This document shows, one piece after another, positions 8,191 through 16,542 of a stretch of DNA of 64,000 nucleotides. The DNA comes from PBB1 sp043738425 (GTDB lineage Bacteria; Pseudomonadota; Gammaproteobacteria; Burkholderiales; Burkholderiaceae_C). Position 1 is the stretch's first letter; each line of letters begins with the position of its first letter. The stretch covers positions 12,325 through 76,324 of the forward strand of contig JAYUGJ010000123.1 of assembly GCA_043738425.1 (NCBI GenBank), given 5' to 3'. The position numbers were made by a program, and so were the translations under genes. The notes under the pieces were generated by a model, which ran no database searches, was not told the origin of the DNA, and saw nothing but the letters and a program-made list of their open reading frames with translations.

Positions 8191-8718
8191 TTATTTGCAA
8201 TCCGAGGCGATCACGCCTTTGGTGCGACTGGTTTCTTCAGCGCGGCCCTTGTCGTCAAGGATTTCGCGCTCGCCCTGGGCGTTCATGCGGGCTATTCGTA
8301 TGCCGTCATCCAGCACCTTCATGTGGTTGCGTGCGCGGGCGCAGTTGTCGGCTTTCTGGGCAGCGATTTTGTCGTTCTCGGCTTTCGCTTTTGCCAGCTT
8401 GTCGTCTTCGACTTTCTTGATCCGCGCTTCCAATTCCGGGTCTGCGGTTTTCGTTGCCGGTACGGCCGATGCCGACGCAGCAGTCGCGGCAGACGCAGCC
8501 GCGCTTGAGGCTGGTGGGCTGACCACCGTGACTGCGTTGCGCGACTTGGCCCCTGCGGGCCGCTGAAGAATGTTGGCGTCTGGCGTGCCCTGTGGCGGCG
8601 GGATGTCGCTGTATTGGGTTTGACCGCCCTTGTCGCGCCATTTCCATTGCGCTGCCGCAGGCACACACAGCGTGGCGATCACGGCGAACCCAACGAGTGC
8701 AAGAAGCCGGTGGCGCAT
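8191..8718 (-). CDS. Secreted DUF4124-domain protein
   Basis: A 175-residue exported protein. A Sec signal peptide (RLLALVGFAVIATLCVPAAA) is followed at once by QWKWRDKGGQTQYSDIPPP, the hallmark of DUF4124, a short envelope domain of unknown function frequent in beta- and gammaproteobacteria. A Ser/Ala-rich linker leads to a charged helical region (about residues 95-160; LEARIKKVEDDKLAKAKAEND) likely to form a coiled coil. The ATG at 8718 is preceded by AGAGGG about 11 bases upstream; a TTG at 8724 is an alternative. In Burkholderiales such a gene is often found next to guaB, which is the case here. No function can be assigned. Confidence 0.85.
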   Translation of the reverse strand: MRHRLLALVGFAVIATLCVPAAAQWKWRDKGGQTQYSDIPPPQGTPDANILQRPAGAKSRNAVTVVSPPASSAAASAATAASASAVPATKTADPELEARIKKVEDDKLAKAKAENDKIAAQKADNCARARNHMKVLDDGIRIARMNAQGEREILDDKGRAEETSRTKGVIASDCK

Positions 8719-8798
8719 AGACAAACACCCTCTGATAAAAAGCTGCGCGAAGTGTAGCTGCGGGGTGCGGGCATGCGGCCGGCACGCAGGCGCGCAAA

Positions 8799-8827
8799 GC
8801 GTGCAACTGTTCCTGCATACCTATAAT
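8799..8827 (+). promoter_or_regulatory. Candidate sigma-70 promoter of guaB
   Basis: A perfect TATAAT (8822-8827) lies 26 bases before the guaB ATG. The hexamer 17 bases upstream (8799-8804, GCGTGC) is a poor -35 match. A strong AGGAG ribosome-binding site sits at 8841-8845. The -10 is convincing; the -35 is not. Confidence 0.55.
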
Positions 8828-8853
8828 TTCGGTTTGCCTCAGGAGCCATATCC

Positions 8854-10323
8854 ATGCGCCTTCTTGGTAAAGCGCTCACCTTCGACGACGTGTTGTTGGT
8901 GCCGGCGTTCTCCCAGGTGTTGCCACGCGACACCCGCCTCGCCACCCAGCTCTCGCGCAACATTCGGCTCAATTTGCCGCTGGTGTCCGCGGCCATGGAC
9001 ACGGTGACCGAAGCCCGCCTGGCGATAGCCATTGCGCAAGAAGGCGGCATCGGCTTTGTGCATAAAAACTTCAGCGCAAAACAGCAGGCGGCCGAAGTCG
9101 CGCGCGTCAAGCGCTACGAATCGGGTGTGCTGCGCGACCCGATCACGGTCACGCCCGACACACCGGTGCGCCAAGTCGTCGAGCTGTCGCGCCAGCATGG
9201 CGTGTCGGGCTTTCCGGTGCTCGAAGGGCCGCGGGTGGTCGGCATCGTCACCAACCGCGACCTGCGTTTCGAGACGCGCCTCGATGCGCCGGTGCGCGAC
9301 ATCATGACGCCGCGTGAACGCCTGGTCACCGTCGACGAACGTGCCACGCTCGACGACGGCAAGGCGCTGATGCACCTGCACAAACTCGAACGCGTGCTGG
9401 TGGTCAATGCCGCTGGTGAACTGCGCGGCTTGATGACGGTGAAAGACATCACCAAACAAACCAGTTTTCCAAATGCGGCGCGCGACGCACAAGGCAAGCT
9501 GCGCGTAGGCGCCGCAGTGGGCGTGGGCGAGGGCACCGAAGAGCGGGTGGAGGCATTGGTGCGTGCGGGCGTCGACGCCATCGTGGTCGATACCGCCCAT
9601 GGCCACAGTGCGGGTGTGATCGAGCGCGTGCGGTGGGTCAAGCACCACTACCCGCAGATCGATGTGATCGGCGGCAACATTGCCACCGGCGCAGCCGCGC
9701 TGGCGCTGGTGGAGGCCGGAGCCGACGGTGTGAAAGTCGGCATCGGCCCGGGCTCGATTTGCACCACCCGCATCGTGGCCGGGGTTGGCGTGCCGCAAAT
9801 CACCGCGATCGACAACGTCGCGAAAGCACTGGCCGGCAGCGGTGTGCCGCTGATCGCCGACGGCGGTATTCGTTACTCCGGCGACATCGCCAAAGCACTT
9901 GCCGCGGGCGCGCACACCGTGATGATGGGCGGCGTATTTGCCGGCACCGAAGAAGCCCCCGGCGAGATCGTTTTGTTTCAAGGCCGCAGCTACAAAAGCT
10001 ACCGCGGCATGGGCTCGATAGGCGCCATGCAGCAAGGCAGCGCCGACCGCTATTTCCAGGACAACACCGGTGCTAACCCGAACGCCGACAAGCTGGTGCC
10101 CGAAGGCATCGAAGGCCGCGTGCCGTACAAAGGCTCGATGGTGGGCATCGTGTTCCAAATGGCCGGCGGCATACGCGCATCCATGGGCTATTGCGGATGC
10201 GCCACGATCGAAGACATGCGCAGCCTGGCTGAATTCGTCGAGATCACGTCAGCAGGCATCCGCGAGAGCCATGTGCACGACGTGCAAATCACGAAAGAAG
10301 CACCGAACTACCGCATGGAATGA
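8854..10323 (+). CDS. guaB: Inosine-5'-monophosphate dehydrogenase
   Basis: Converts IMP to XMP with NAD+, the committed step of guanine nucleotide synthesis. The 489 residues form a TIM barrel interrupted by a pair of CBS domains (about 94-204). The catalytic cysteine is C303 in GPGSICTTRIVAGVG, and the active-site flap region carries YRGMGSIGAM. Length and order match bacterial IMPDHs. AGGAG at 8841-8845 supports the ATG at 8854. Its stop codon overlaps the next start (ATGA), coupling it to an MFS transporter before guaA, the next pathway enzyme. Confidence 0.97.
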   Translation: MRLLGKALTFDDVLLVPAFSQVLPRDTRLATQLSRNIRLNLPLVSAAMDTVTEARLAIAIAQEGGIGFVHKNFSAKQQAAEVARVKRYESGVLRDPITVTPDTPVRQVVELSRQHGVSGFPVLEGPRVVGIVTNRDLRFETRLDAPVRDIMTPRERLVTVDERATLDDGKALMHLHKLERVLVVNAAGELRGLMTVKDITKQTSFPNAARDAQGKLRVGAAVGVGEGTEERVEALVRAGVDAIVVDTAHGHSAGVIERVRWVKHHYPQIDVIGGNIATGAAALALVEAGADGVKVGIGPGSICTTRIVAGVGVPQITAIDNVAKALAGSGVPLIADGGIRYSGDIAKALAAGAHTVMMGGVFAGTEEAPGEIVLFQGRSYKSYRGMGSIGAMQQGSADRYFQDNTGANPNADKLVPEGIEGRVPYKGSMVGIVFQMAGGIRASMGYCGCATIEDMRSLAEFVEITSAGIRESHVHDVQITKEAPNYRME

Positions 10324-11642
10324 CGATGCCGGTGATGGACCAAAACGGCACCGCACGGGCGGCCGACAGCGCATTGCCCGGTGCCAAACCAACTCGCGAC
10401 AAACGCCAGGCCGCGATGCCGTTCATCTTGATCGCGGTGCTGATCGACATGATGTCGATCGGCATCATCGTGCCGGTGCTGCCGGCGCTGGTTGGCAGCT
10501 TCACCGGCTCGCAGGCCGATCAGGCGTTTTGGTTGGGCGCGGTGAGTTTTGCATTTGGCATCGCCAATTTCTTCGGCGCGCCCATCCTCGGCGCGCTGTC
10601 AGACAAATACGGCCGGCGGCCGGTACTGCTGTTGGGCTTTTGTGGCCTTGCGCTCAACTTTTTTGCTACTGCGTTGGCGACTTCGTTGGCGGTGCTGATT
10701 GCAGTGCGGCTGGTGGGCGGCGCGATGCAGGCCAACGCCGCGGTCGCGAACGCGTACGTGGCCGATATCAGCGAGCCGCATGAGCGCGCCAAACGATTCG
10801 GCATGCTGGGTGCCATGTTCGGCTTGGGCTTCATTCTTGGCCCCGCGCTGGGCGGGTTGCTCGGTGCCATCAGCCTGCAACTGCCGTTTTATGCCGCAGG
10901 TGCGCTGTCGGTGCTCAACTTGTTGTACGGCTATTTCGTGCTGCCCGAGTCGCTTCCGGCAGACCGCCGCCGCGAGTTCGCGTGGGCCTCGGCGAACCCG
11001 ATCACCTCGCTGCAGGCATTGGCGCAACTCAAGGGCGTCGGCAGCCTGATCGTGGTGATCGCCTGCACTGGCTTGGCGCAGGGCGTTTTGTACAACTGCT
11101 GGGTGCTCTACACCACCTTCAAATTTGGTTGGACCACGCTCGACAACGGCTGGTCGCTGGCCGCCGTGGGCTTGGCCTCGGTAATCGTTCAGGGTTACTT
11201 GCTAGGCAAGTTGCTCAAGCGGTTCACGCCGCAAAAGCTGGCGGTGATTGGCCTGGTGTCGTCGATGTGTGCTTACTTCGCCTGGGCTGCCGCCACGGCC
11301 GGTTGGATGATGTACGCGGTGGTGTTTGCGAACCTGTTGGGCTTCACCGTGACCGCATCGATCAACAGCATCGTCTCGGGCGCGGCCGATGCGCACAGCC
11401 AGGGGCGCACCTTGGGCTCGGTCAGTTCATTGACCAGTCTGATGGCGGTGGTCGCACCGGTGATCGGCGCGCCGATGCTCGGCATGGTGTCGCACCTGCC
11501 GCCCGGCCACTGGGGCATTGGTGCACCGCTGTACTTTGCTGCCGGATTGCAGGCGACTGCGCTGCTGTTGGCGTGGTCGCACTTTCGCCATCAGCGCCAC
11601 GCGCACCAGCGTGCCGAGGCTGCGGCGCAAGCCAACGCTTAA
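10320..11642 (+). CDS. MFS drug:H+ antiporter-like transporter (TCR/Tet type)
   Basis: A 440-residue inner-membrane protein with about 12 hydrophobic segments. Family signatures are IDMMSIGIIVPVLP in the first helix, GALSDKYGRRPVLL in the loop between helices 2 and 3 (motif A) and GFILGPALGGLLG near helix 5 (motif C of antiporters). This places it with the Tet/DHA1 12-helix exporters; Burkholderiales commonly annotate such genes as TCR/Tet family MFS transporters. The start overlaps the guaB stop (ATGA), and alternative ATGs at 10326 and 10335 exist. It is inserted between guaB and guaA. A nucleobase or nucleoside substrate is tempting from context, but nothing in the sequence proves it. Confidence 0.88.
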   Translation: MTMPVMDQNGTARAADSALPGAKPTRDKRQAAMPFILIAVLIDMMSIGIIVPVLPALVGSFTGSQADQAFWLGAVSFAFGIANFFGAPILGALSDKYGRRPVLLLGFCGLALNFFATALATSLAVLIAVRLVGGAMQANAAVANAYVADISEPHERAKRFGMLGAMFGLGFILGPALGGLLGAISLQLPFYAAGALSVLNLLYGYFVLPESLPADRRREFAWASANPITSLQALAQLKGVGSLIVVIACTGLAQGVLYNCWVLYTTFKFGWTTLDNGWSLAAVGLASVIVQGYLLGKLLKRFTPQKLAVIGLVSSMCAYFAWAAATAGWMMYAVVFANLLGFTVTASINSIVSGAADAHSQGRTLGSVSSLTSLMAVVAPVIGAPMLGMVSHLPPGHWGIGAPLYFAAGLQATALLLAWSHFRHQRHAHQRAEAAAQANA

Positions 11643-11701
11643 CACCTGACCCCCGAGCGGCTTCGCTCGAAAACTGTTTGCCTTCACCGCCGAACGACGC
11701 C

Positions 11702-13309
11702 ATGCATGACGCCACGCACGACAAAATTTTGATCCTCGATTTCGGCTCGCAGGTTACGCAGCTGATCGCCCGCCGGGTGCGTGAGGCGCATGTGTTTTGC
11801 GAGATCCACCCGAACGACGTCAGCGATGAATTCATCCGTGCGTTCGCGCCGAAAGCCATCATCCTGAGCGGCAGCCACGCCAGCACCTACGAAGACCACG
11901 ACCTGCGCGCTCCGGCCGCCGTGTGGCAGTTGGGCGTGCCGGTGCTCGGTATTTGCTACGGCATGTTTGCGATGGTGGTGCAACAAGGCGGCGCGGTCGA
12001 AGCCAGCGCACAGCGTGAGTTCGGTTATGCCGAAGTTCGCGCGCATGGCCACACCAAACTGCTGGAAGGTATCGAGGACTTCCGCACCGCTGAAGGCCAC
12101 GGCATGCTGAAGGTATGGATGAGCCATGGCGACAAAGTCACCGCGCTGCCGCCCGGCTTCAAATTGATGGCCAGCACGCCGAGCTGCCCGATTGCCGGCA
12201 TAGCCGATGAGACGCGCGGCTACTACGCGGTGCAGTTTCATCCCGAGGTCACGCACACGGTGCAGGGCAGGGCGCTGCTCGAGCGTTTTGTTTTAGACAT
12301 CGCCCAAGCTCGACCCGATTGGGTCATGGGCGACTACATCAGCGAAGCGGTGGCACGCATCCGCGCGCAGGTCGGCAACGACCAAGTCATCTTGGGCTTG
12401 AGCGGCGGGGTCGATTCGAGTGTGGCGGCGGCCCTCATCCACCGTGCCATCGGCGACCAACTTACCTGCGTGTTCGTCGACCACGGGCTGCTGCGCCTCG
12501 ATGAAGGCCGGCTGGTGATGGAAATGTTTGCCGGCCGGCTGCAGGTCAAAGTGATCGCGGTCGATGCCAGTGCGCAGTTCCTCGGACACCTTGCGGGTGT
12601 GACCGACCCCGAGGCCAAACGCAAGATCATCGGCCGCGAATTCGTCGAAGTTTTTCAAGTCGAAGCGAAGCAACTGAAGCAAGCCCGGTGGCTGGCTCAG
12701 GGCACGATCTACCCCGACGTGATCGAGTCGGGCGGAGGCAAGTCATCGACCGGTAAAAAGAAGGCCACCACCATCAAGAGCCACCACAACGTCGGCGGGC
12801 TGCCCGCCACCTTGGGCCTGAAGTTGCTGGAGCCGCTGCGTGAATTGTTCAAGGACGAGGTGCGCGAACTTGGCGTGGCGCTCGGCCTGCCGCCCGACAT
12901 GGTGTACCGCCACCCGTTTCCCGGCCCCGGTTTAGGCGTGCGCATTCTGGGCGAGGTGAAAAAGGAATACGCAGACCTGCTGCGCCGCGCCGACGCGATA
13001 TTCATCGAAGAACTGCGCCAGACCCGTGACCCAGCCAGCGGCAAAAACTGGTACGAGCTGACCAGCCAAGCATTCGCGGTTTTCTTGCCGGTGAAAAGCG
13101 TCGGCGTGATGGGCGACGGCCGCACCTATGACTACGTGGTCGCGCTGCGTGCGGTGCAAACCAGTGACTTCATGACCGCCGATTGGGCCGAGCTGCCGTA
13201 CGCCTTACTGAAACGCGTGAGCAGCCGCATCATCAACGAGGTGCGCGGCATCAACCGCGTGACCTACGACATATCCAGCAAGCCACCGGCGACGATCGAG
13301 TGGGAATAA
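11702..13309 (+). CDS. guaA: GMP synthase (glutamine-hydrolysing)
   Basis: Aminates XMP to GMP using glutamine and ATP. The 535-residue protein has an N-terminal class I glutamine amidotransferase domain with nucleophile C85 (GICYGM), H180 and E182 (FHPE), then an ATP-pyrophosphatase domain with the P-loop SGGVDSS at 234-240, and a C-terminal dimerisation domain ending KPPATIEWE, the normal GuaA terminus. The ATG at 11702 was chosen because conserved sequence (ILILDFGSQ) begins at residue 9; the frame is open much further upstream but that stretch overlaps the MFS gene and has no homology features. About 60 bases separate it from the MFS gene, so it may belong to the same transcript as guaB. 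Confidence 0.97.
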   Translation: MHDATHDKILILDFGSQVTQLIARRVREAHVFCEIHPNDVSDEFIRAFAPKAIILSGSHASTYEDHDLRAPAAVWQLGVPVLGICYGMFAMVVQQGGAVEASAQREFGYAEVRAHGHTKLLEGIEDFRTAEGHGMLKVWMSHGDKVTALPPGFKLMASTPSCPIAGIADETRGYYAVQFHPEVTHTVQGRALLERFVLDIAQARPDWVMGDYISEAVARIRAQVGNDQVILGLSGGVDSSVAAALIHRAIGDQLTCVFVDHGLLRLDEGRLVMEMFAGRLQVKVIAVDASAQFLGHLAGVTDPEAKRKIIGREFVEVFQVEAKQLKQARWLAQGTIYPDVIESGGGKSSTGKKKATTIKSHHNVGGLPATLGLKLLEPLRELFKDEVRELGVALGLPPDMVYRHPFPGPGLGVRILGEVKKEYADLLRRADAIFIEELRQTRDPASGKNWYELTSQAFAVFLPVKSVGVMGDGRTYDYVVALRAVQTSDFMTADWAELPYALLKRVSSRIINEVRGINRVTYDISSKPPATIEWE

Positions 13310-13370
13310 CGGCCGGTGTGGCGGGCGAAGCCAGCGGCGGCTGAACACCGAATCACGGCGTCAGCCGACC

Positions 13371-13418
13371 AGCCCGTTAGCCCATTAGCCCATTAGCCCA
13401 TTTGCCCATGAGCCCATC
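13371..13418. repeat. Six-unit octanucleotide tandem repeat (consensus AGCCCATT)
   Basis: Six contiguous 8-bp units lie between the guaA stop and the convergent pilin-like gene: AGCCCGTT, three exact AGCCCATT, TGCCCATG and AGCCCATC. The array begins 61 bases after guaA and ends 3 bases before the neighbouring stop codon. Such arrays can change copy number by slippage, but here it would alter only 3' untranslated sequence. Confidence 0.9.
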
Positions 13419-13421
13419 AGT

Positions 13422-14042
13422 TCACGGCACTGCCAGCGTGAATATCGCCCGACCGGTGAACACGCCGGCCGGTACCAGATTGGTGTTGGCGTAGCTGAAG
13501 CTGAAGCAGTTCTCAACGAACTTGTTGCGCGCAATATTCACCAGCGACAGCGTGCCGCCGTTGAAGGTGCCCGCGGGTATGTCGGCAGCGGCATTGCCGA
13601 TGGCGGTGCTGCTCCAGCTGATTTGTGAAAACGGGATCGTGTCGGTGCCGCTTACCAGGCTGGCCGGGGTAGTCACCTGCAACGATGCTGCAGCTGCACC
13701 GGTAGTCGAGTTTGGTTGGCGGTACGAGCCGCCCACGTACACCTGGGCCGGCGGACTGCACACCACGTAGTTGTCGTACGGGCTGATGGCCTGCGTGCTG
13801 TCGCTGGTCATGGCCAGCGCGGCTCCGTTGCCCACAGTGGCCGCCGGTACCGAAACCGATACCGTGTTGGTCGTGCCGTTGGCGGCTGCGGCCGAACCCA
13901 CCCCCACCATCAAAAACAATTGCTTCGGGCCGGGCGTGAGGTTGAGCACCCAGGCGTGCGTAGGCGCGGCGCACAGCAGCGCAATTGCGGCCATGGTGCA
14001 CGCGAGTGGCGACGAAAAAATGCAGGTCTTTAGCCGACGCAT
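13422..14042 (-). CDS. Secreted pilin-like protein with one cysteine pair
   Basis: A 206-residue secreted protein from the ATG at 14042, which gives a compact Sec signal peptide ending near THA. In-frame upstream starts exist, including an ATG at 14129 placed just after the stop of the upstream paralogue, so the N-terminus is uncertain. The mature part is a Ser/Thr/Ala/Val-rich beta protein with two cysteines (in YVVCSPP and VENCFSF) that could form a disulfide. It shares with the next two proteins a QLFLMVGVG-type first strand, a VPAATVGNGAALA block, a DTIPFSQI strand and a terminal GRAIFTLAVP, so it is a divergent paralogue. A minor or tip subunit is a reasonable guess; no family is recognised. 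Confidence 0.75.
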   Translation of the reverse strand: MRRLKTCIFSSPLACTMAAIALLCAAPTHAWVLNLTPGPKQLFLMVGVGSAAAANGTTNTVSVSVPAATVGNGAALAMTSDSTQAISPYDNYVVCSPPAQVYVGGSYRQPNSTTGAAAASLQVTTPASLVSGTDTIPFSQISWSSTAIGNAAADIPAGTFNGGTLSLVNIARNKFVENCFSFSYANTNLVPAGVFTGRAIFTLAVP

Positions 14043-14130
14043 AAAGCCGCACGCGCGCAGCTGCACCCGCGGCATCCGATGGTGATGGTGCCGCAGCGCT
14101 ACCGCCTGGTCAGCCGGCGGTGCCTTCATC

Positions 14131-14763
14131 TCAAGGCATGGTGGCGGTGTAAGTCGCACGTCCGTTGTTCAATCCACTCGCGCCGCCGTAGGTGCCGGCA
14201 GCAGCTGCTGCGGTGTTCAGGTACCGGTAGGTCCATTTCGCATCGCGGTTAACGATTTTGGCCACTGCCGGCACGGTGGTGCTGGTCACCGCAGCGTCAG
14301 CCAACGCGGGTGCCGGTAGTGCGGTGGCGCTGTTGAACACCGACGCGGTGACGGCGATCTGGCTGTACGAAATGGTGTCCCCCAAGCCGTTGTTCAGTGC
14401 GGCAGCCGTGGTCGAGGTCAAGGTGACCGGGCCGTTGTTGCCGAACACGCGTGCAGTCACGGTGCCGTTGCCGCTGTCGCCCGACGCCGAGGTGGCCGCG
14501 ATCGCCGTGCCATTGCCAATACTCGCAACAGGCACCACGAAGTCGATCAGGTCGACCGCGGTGTTGTCAGCAAACAAAGTGCCGGTGCCGACTTGCAAGA
14601 ACAACACCTTGGGAATGGTGATCTTGAAATCTAGTTTCGCGATGGCGGTCGATGTGCCCGCGGCACCGATGGTGACGTCGGATTCCGCCTGCGCCCACAT
14701 CGACACGCTGAGCGCTGTGATGCCAGCGGCGGCCCCGACCGCGCGGATCAATAACCTGTTCAT
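14131..14763 (-). CDS. Secreted cysteine-free pilin-like protein, copy 2
   Basis: A 210-residue secreted protein. The ATG at 14763 has an AAGAGA ribosome-binding site about 9 bases upstream and yields a signal peptide ending AQA before ESDVT. The mature protein has no cysteine and is low in charged residues (KLDFKITIPKVLFLQVGTG, VDLIDFVVP, GDTISYSQI, KIVNRDAKWTYRYL), as expected for a fibre-forming beta protein. It is a close tandem duplicate of the gene at 14950-15576; long blocks are identical. The terminal sequence GRATYTATMP is shared by the paralogue and may be a structural strand. The organisation beside a PapD-like chaperone suggests a pilus or fibre subunit. Confidence 0.85.
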   Translation of the reverse strand: MNRLLIRAVGAAAGITALSVSMWAQAESDVTIGAAGTSTAIAKLDFKITIPKVLFLQVGTGTLFADNTAVDLIDFVVPVASIGNGTAIAATSASGDSGNGTVTARVFGNNGPVTLTSTTAAALNNGLGDTISYSQIAVTASVFNSATALPAPALADAAVTSTTVPAVAKIVNRDAKWTYRYLNTAAAAAGTYGGASGLNNGRATYTATMP

Positions 14764-14949
14764 AGCTTGATCTCTTTTCAAGTTGGGTACGGTTTGCGCC
14801 GCAGTCATTGCTGAACCCCGGACGCAAACCACCACGGGTTTGTATCGCGGCCCGGGGTCCCCGAACGCTGCGACCCATTTGACCAGGCCGGTCGACCAGT
14901 CGCTGCAAGCGACGGGTCAGCCGTCCAGGGCATCTGTATTCAACCCGAC

Positions 14950-15576
14950 TCAAGGCATGGTGGCGGTGTAGACGGCGCGTCCATTGTTGGCGTTGATACC
15001 GCCATAAGTGCCAGCCGCTGCGGCCACCGTGTTCAGGTACGAGAAAGTCCACTTTGCATCGCGGTTAACGATCTTGGCCACGGCCGGCACGGTGGTGCTT
15101 GTAATTGCTGCATCTACCAATGCAGGTGCCGGAAGCGCGGTTGCGCTGGTGAAGGTGGCCGCAGCTACGCCGATTTGGCTGTATGAAATGGTGTCACCCG
15201 CGCCGTTACCGAGCGCACCGGTGGTGGTGGAGGTCAACGTCACCGCACCGTTGTTGCCGAACACGCGGGCGGTCACGATGCCGTTGCCGCCGTCGCCGGA
15301 TGCCAAGGTGGCCGCTATCGCCGTGCCGTTGCCCACGCTGGCAGCGGGCACCACGAAGTCGATCAGATCGACGGTGGTGACATCGGTGAACAACGTGCCA
15401 GTACCTACTTGCAAGAACAACACCTTCGGAATGGTGATCTTGAAGTCCAGTTTCGCGGTCGCGGTCAATGCGCCTGCGCCGGTGGTGACGTCAGATTCAG
15501 CGTGGGCAAGCATCGGCGCGCCGAGCACCACAAAACCAGCAGCAGCAGCAATCGAGCGGATCAAAAACTTGTTCAT
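14950..15576 (-). CDS. Secreted cysteine-free pilin-like protein, copy 1
   Basis: A 208-residue secreted protein, the promoter-proximal and probably most expressed of the three minus-strand subunits. The signal peptide ends AHA before ESDVT. The mature sequence lacks cysteine and matches copy 2 through nearly all of its length, with differences concentrated in the signal peptide and a few loops (for example GGINANNGRA versus GGASGLNNGRA near the C-terminus). The classical pilin disulfide of FimA/PapA-type subunits is therefore absent. It faces the divergent chaperone/usher-like genes across a shared 450-bp region, which suggests joint regulation. Confidence 0.85.
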   Translation of the reverse strand: MNKFLIRSIAAAAGFVVLGAPMLAHAESDVTTGAGALTATAKLDFKITIPKVLFLQVGTGTLFTDVTTVDLIDFVVPAASVGNGTAIAATLASGDGGNGIVTARVFGNNGAVTLTSTTTGALGNGAGDTISYSQIGVAAATFTSATALPAPALVDAAITSTTVPAVAKIVNRDAKWTFSYLNTVAAAAGTYGGINANNGRAVYTATMP

Positions 15577-16026
15577 GGGGAGATTTCTTTCTAGGGTTGA
15601 GGGAGTGACCGCCTTGATTAGCAGTGGGGGTTAGCGGCTGAATAAATTATGTTTTTCTGTTTCACGTCGTGCCGACACGCGCTGCGCGAAGCGTGACTTT
15701 TGCACTTGACGGGCTGTGCAATGCAACCGGTTTTTCGCGTGCTGTCGCGGTGCAGAAGTTTGGAAATCTTTAGCTTTTTTTAGTGTGCGCGGCCGGCCAG
15801 AGTGGCTGTGCGTGCGGCCTCACAGGCCGTGCGCAGGGCAGTGGGCCTGCACTGGCTCACGGTTTGAGCCTGCCTGTAGCCCAGCGCACGGCCTGACCCT
15901 GTGGCGGTGCACGCGTCGGTGCAACAACGCTGGTCACGGGGTGCTTTTCTGGCGATGGTTCGGCCCGTGTGCGCGGCACATTACGGGTGACAAGTGCTGG
16001 CAGCTCCAGCGCGCCATAGCCCCTTG
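15577..16026. other. Divergent control region of the pilin-like locus
   Basis: A 450-bp gene-free stretch between the minus-strand pilin genes and the plus-strand chaperone/usher-like genes. It contains an AT-rich patch at about 15636-15662 in otherwise GC-rich DNA, with a minus-strand CATAAT (15647-15652) that could be a -10 element for the pilin genes. A plus-strand TTGACG at 15707-15712 has no good -10 partner. No ORF in it looks real. Confidence 0.5.
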
Positions 16027-16542
16027 ATGATGAACACACCCGATAGGTATTTGCCGCTGCGCCGCGCAGTGCTTTCGCGCACGGCAACACTGTGCGCCGC
16101 GCTGATGCTGGCCGCCCAGCCGCTGCACGCCGCAGGCTGGGCGACCTACGCGGTCGACGATTCGATGAGCCAGGTGCAGGCACCTTCGGCTGCCCTGCGC
16201 TGGCGCGACCTGCTGCCCACGCGCGACGCTTCCAACCTGATGGATGCGCGGATGGATGTGCGCATCGTGCTCAATCTCGCGCCCTGGGTCGGCAAGCACT
16301 CGCGCATCTACATGGTGTTGCCGGTCTTGCCGCAATCGAACGTGGAAGTGCAGTGGACCACCACCGGCCTGCTGATACCGGGCCGCCTGTCGAGCGGCCA
16401 ACGGCAACTGGTCTTCCAGGGCCCGGTGCCCGGCCCGCGTATCGAAGATTTGATGCGCGTGGCCGTCATTGCCGATGCCCGCGACCCCGTCACCCCACAA
16501 CGCCTGAACTTCACCTTCGAGATCGAGGTGGCCACGCCATGA
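16027..16542 (+). CDS. Small secreted protein of the pilus-like locus
   Basis: A 171-residue exported protein. The ATG at 16027 (another at 16030) gives a signal peptide with a basic n-region (RYLPLRRAVLSR) and a likely cleavage after LHA. In-frame GTG at 15994 is possible but unnecessary. The mature region alternates hydrophobic residues in a beta pattern (RIVLNLAPWVGKHSRIYMVLP, QRLNFTFEIEV at the end) and has no cysteine. I do not recognise a family. Its stop overlaps the chaperone start (ATGA), so it is part of the assembly operon; it may be an adaptor, minor subunit or periplasmic partner of the usher-like protein. Confidence 0.75.
   Translation: MMNTPDRYLPLRRAVLSRTATLCAALMLAAQPLHAAGWATYAVDDSMSQVQAPSAALRWRDLLPTRDASNLMDARMDVRIVLNLAPWVGKHSRIYMVLPVLPQSNVEVQWTTTGLLIPGRLSSGQRQLVFQGPVPGPRIEDLMRVAVIADARDPVTPQRLNFTFEIEVATP

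Noticed and set aside
8839..10158. 439-codon minus-strand frame opposite guaB
   Set aside because: Overlaps the intact guaB gene, is His/Ala/Arg-rich and has no recognisable motif or independent start signals.
10982..11701. Long in-frame N-terminal extension of guaA
   Set aside because: Overlaps the MFS gene and lacks conserved residues; the GuaA family starts at the ATG at 11702.
15640..15680. Sigma-54 promoter for the pilin genes
   Set aside because: A GGCACG-like half is present on the minus strand, but the essential GC of the -12 element is missing.
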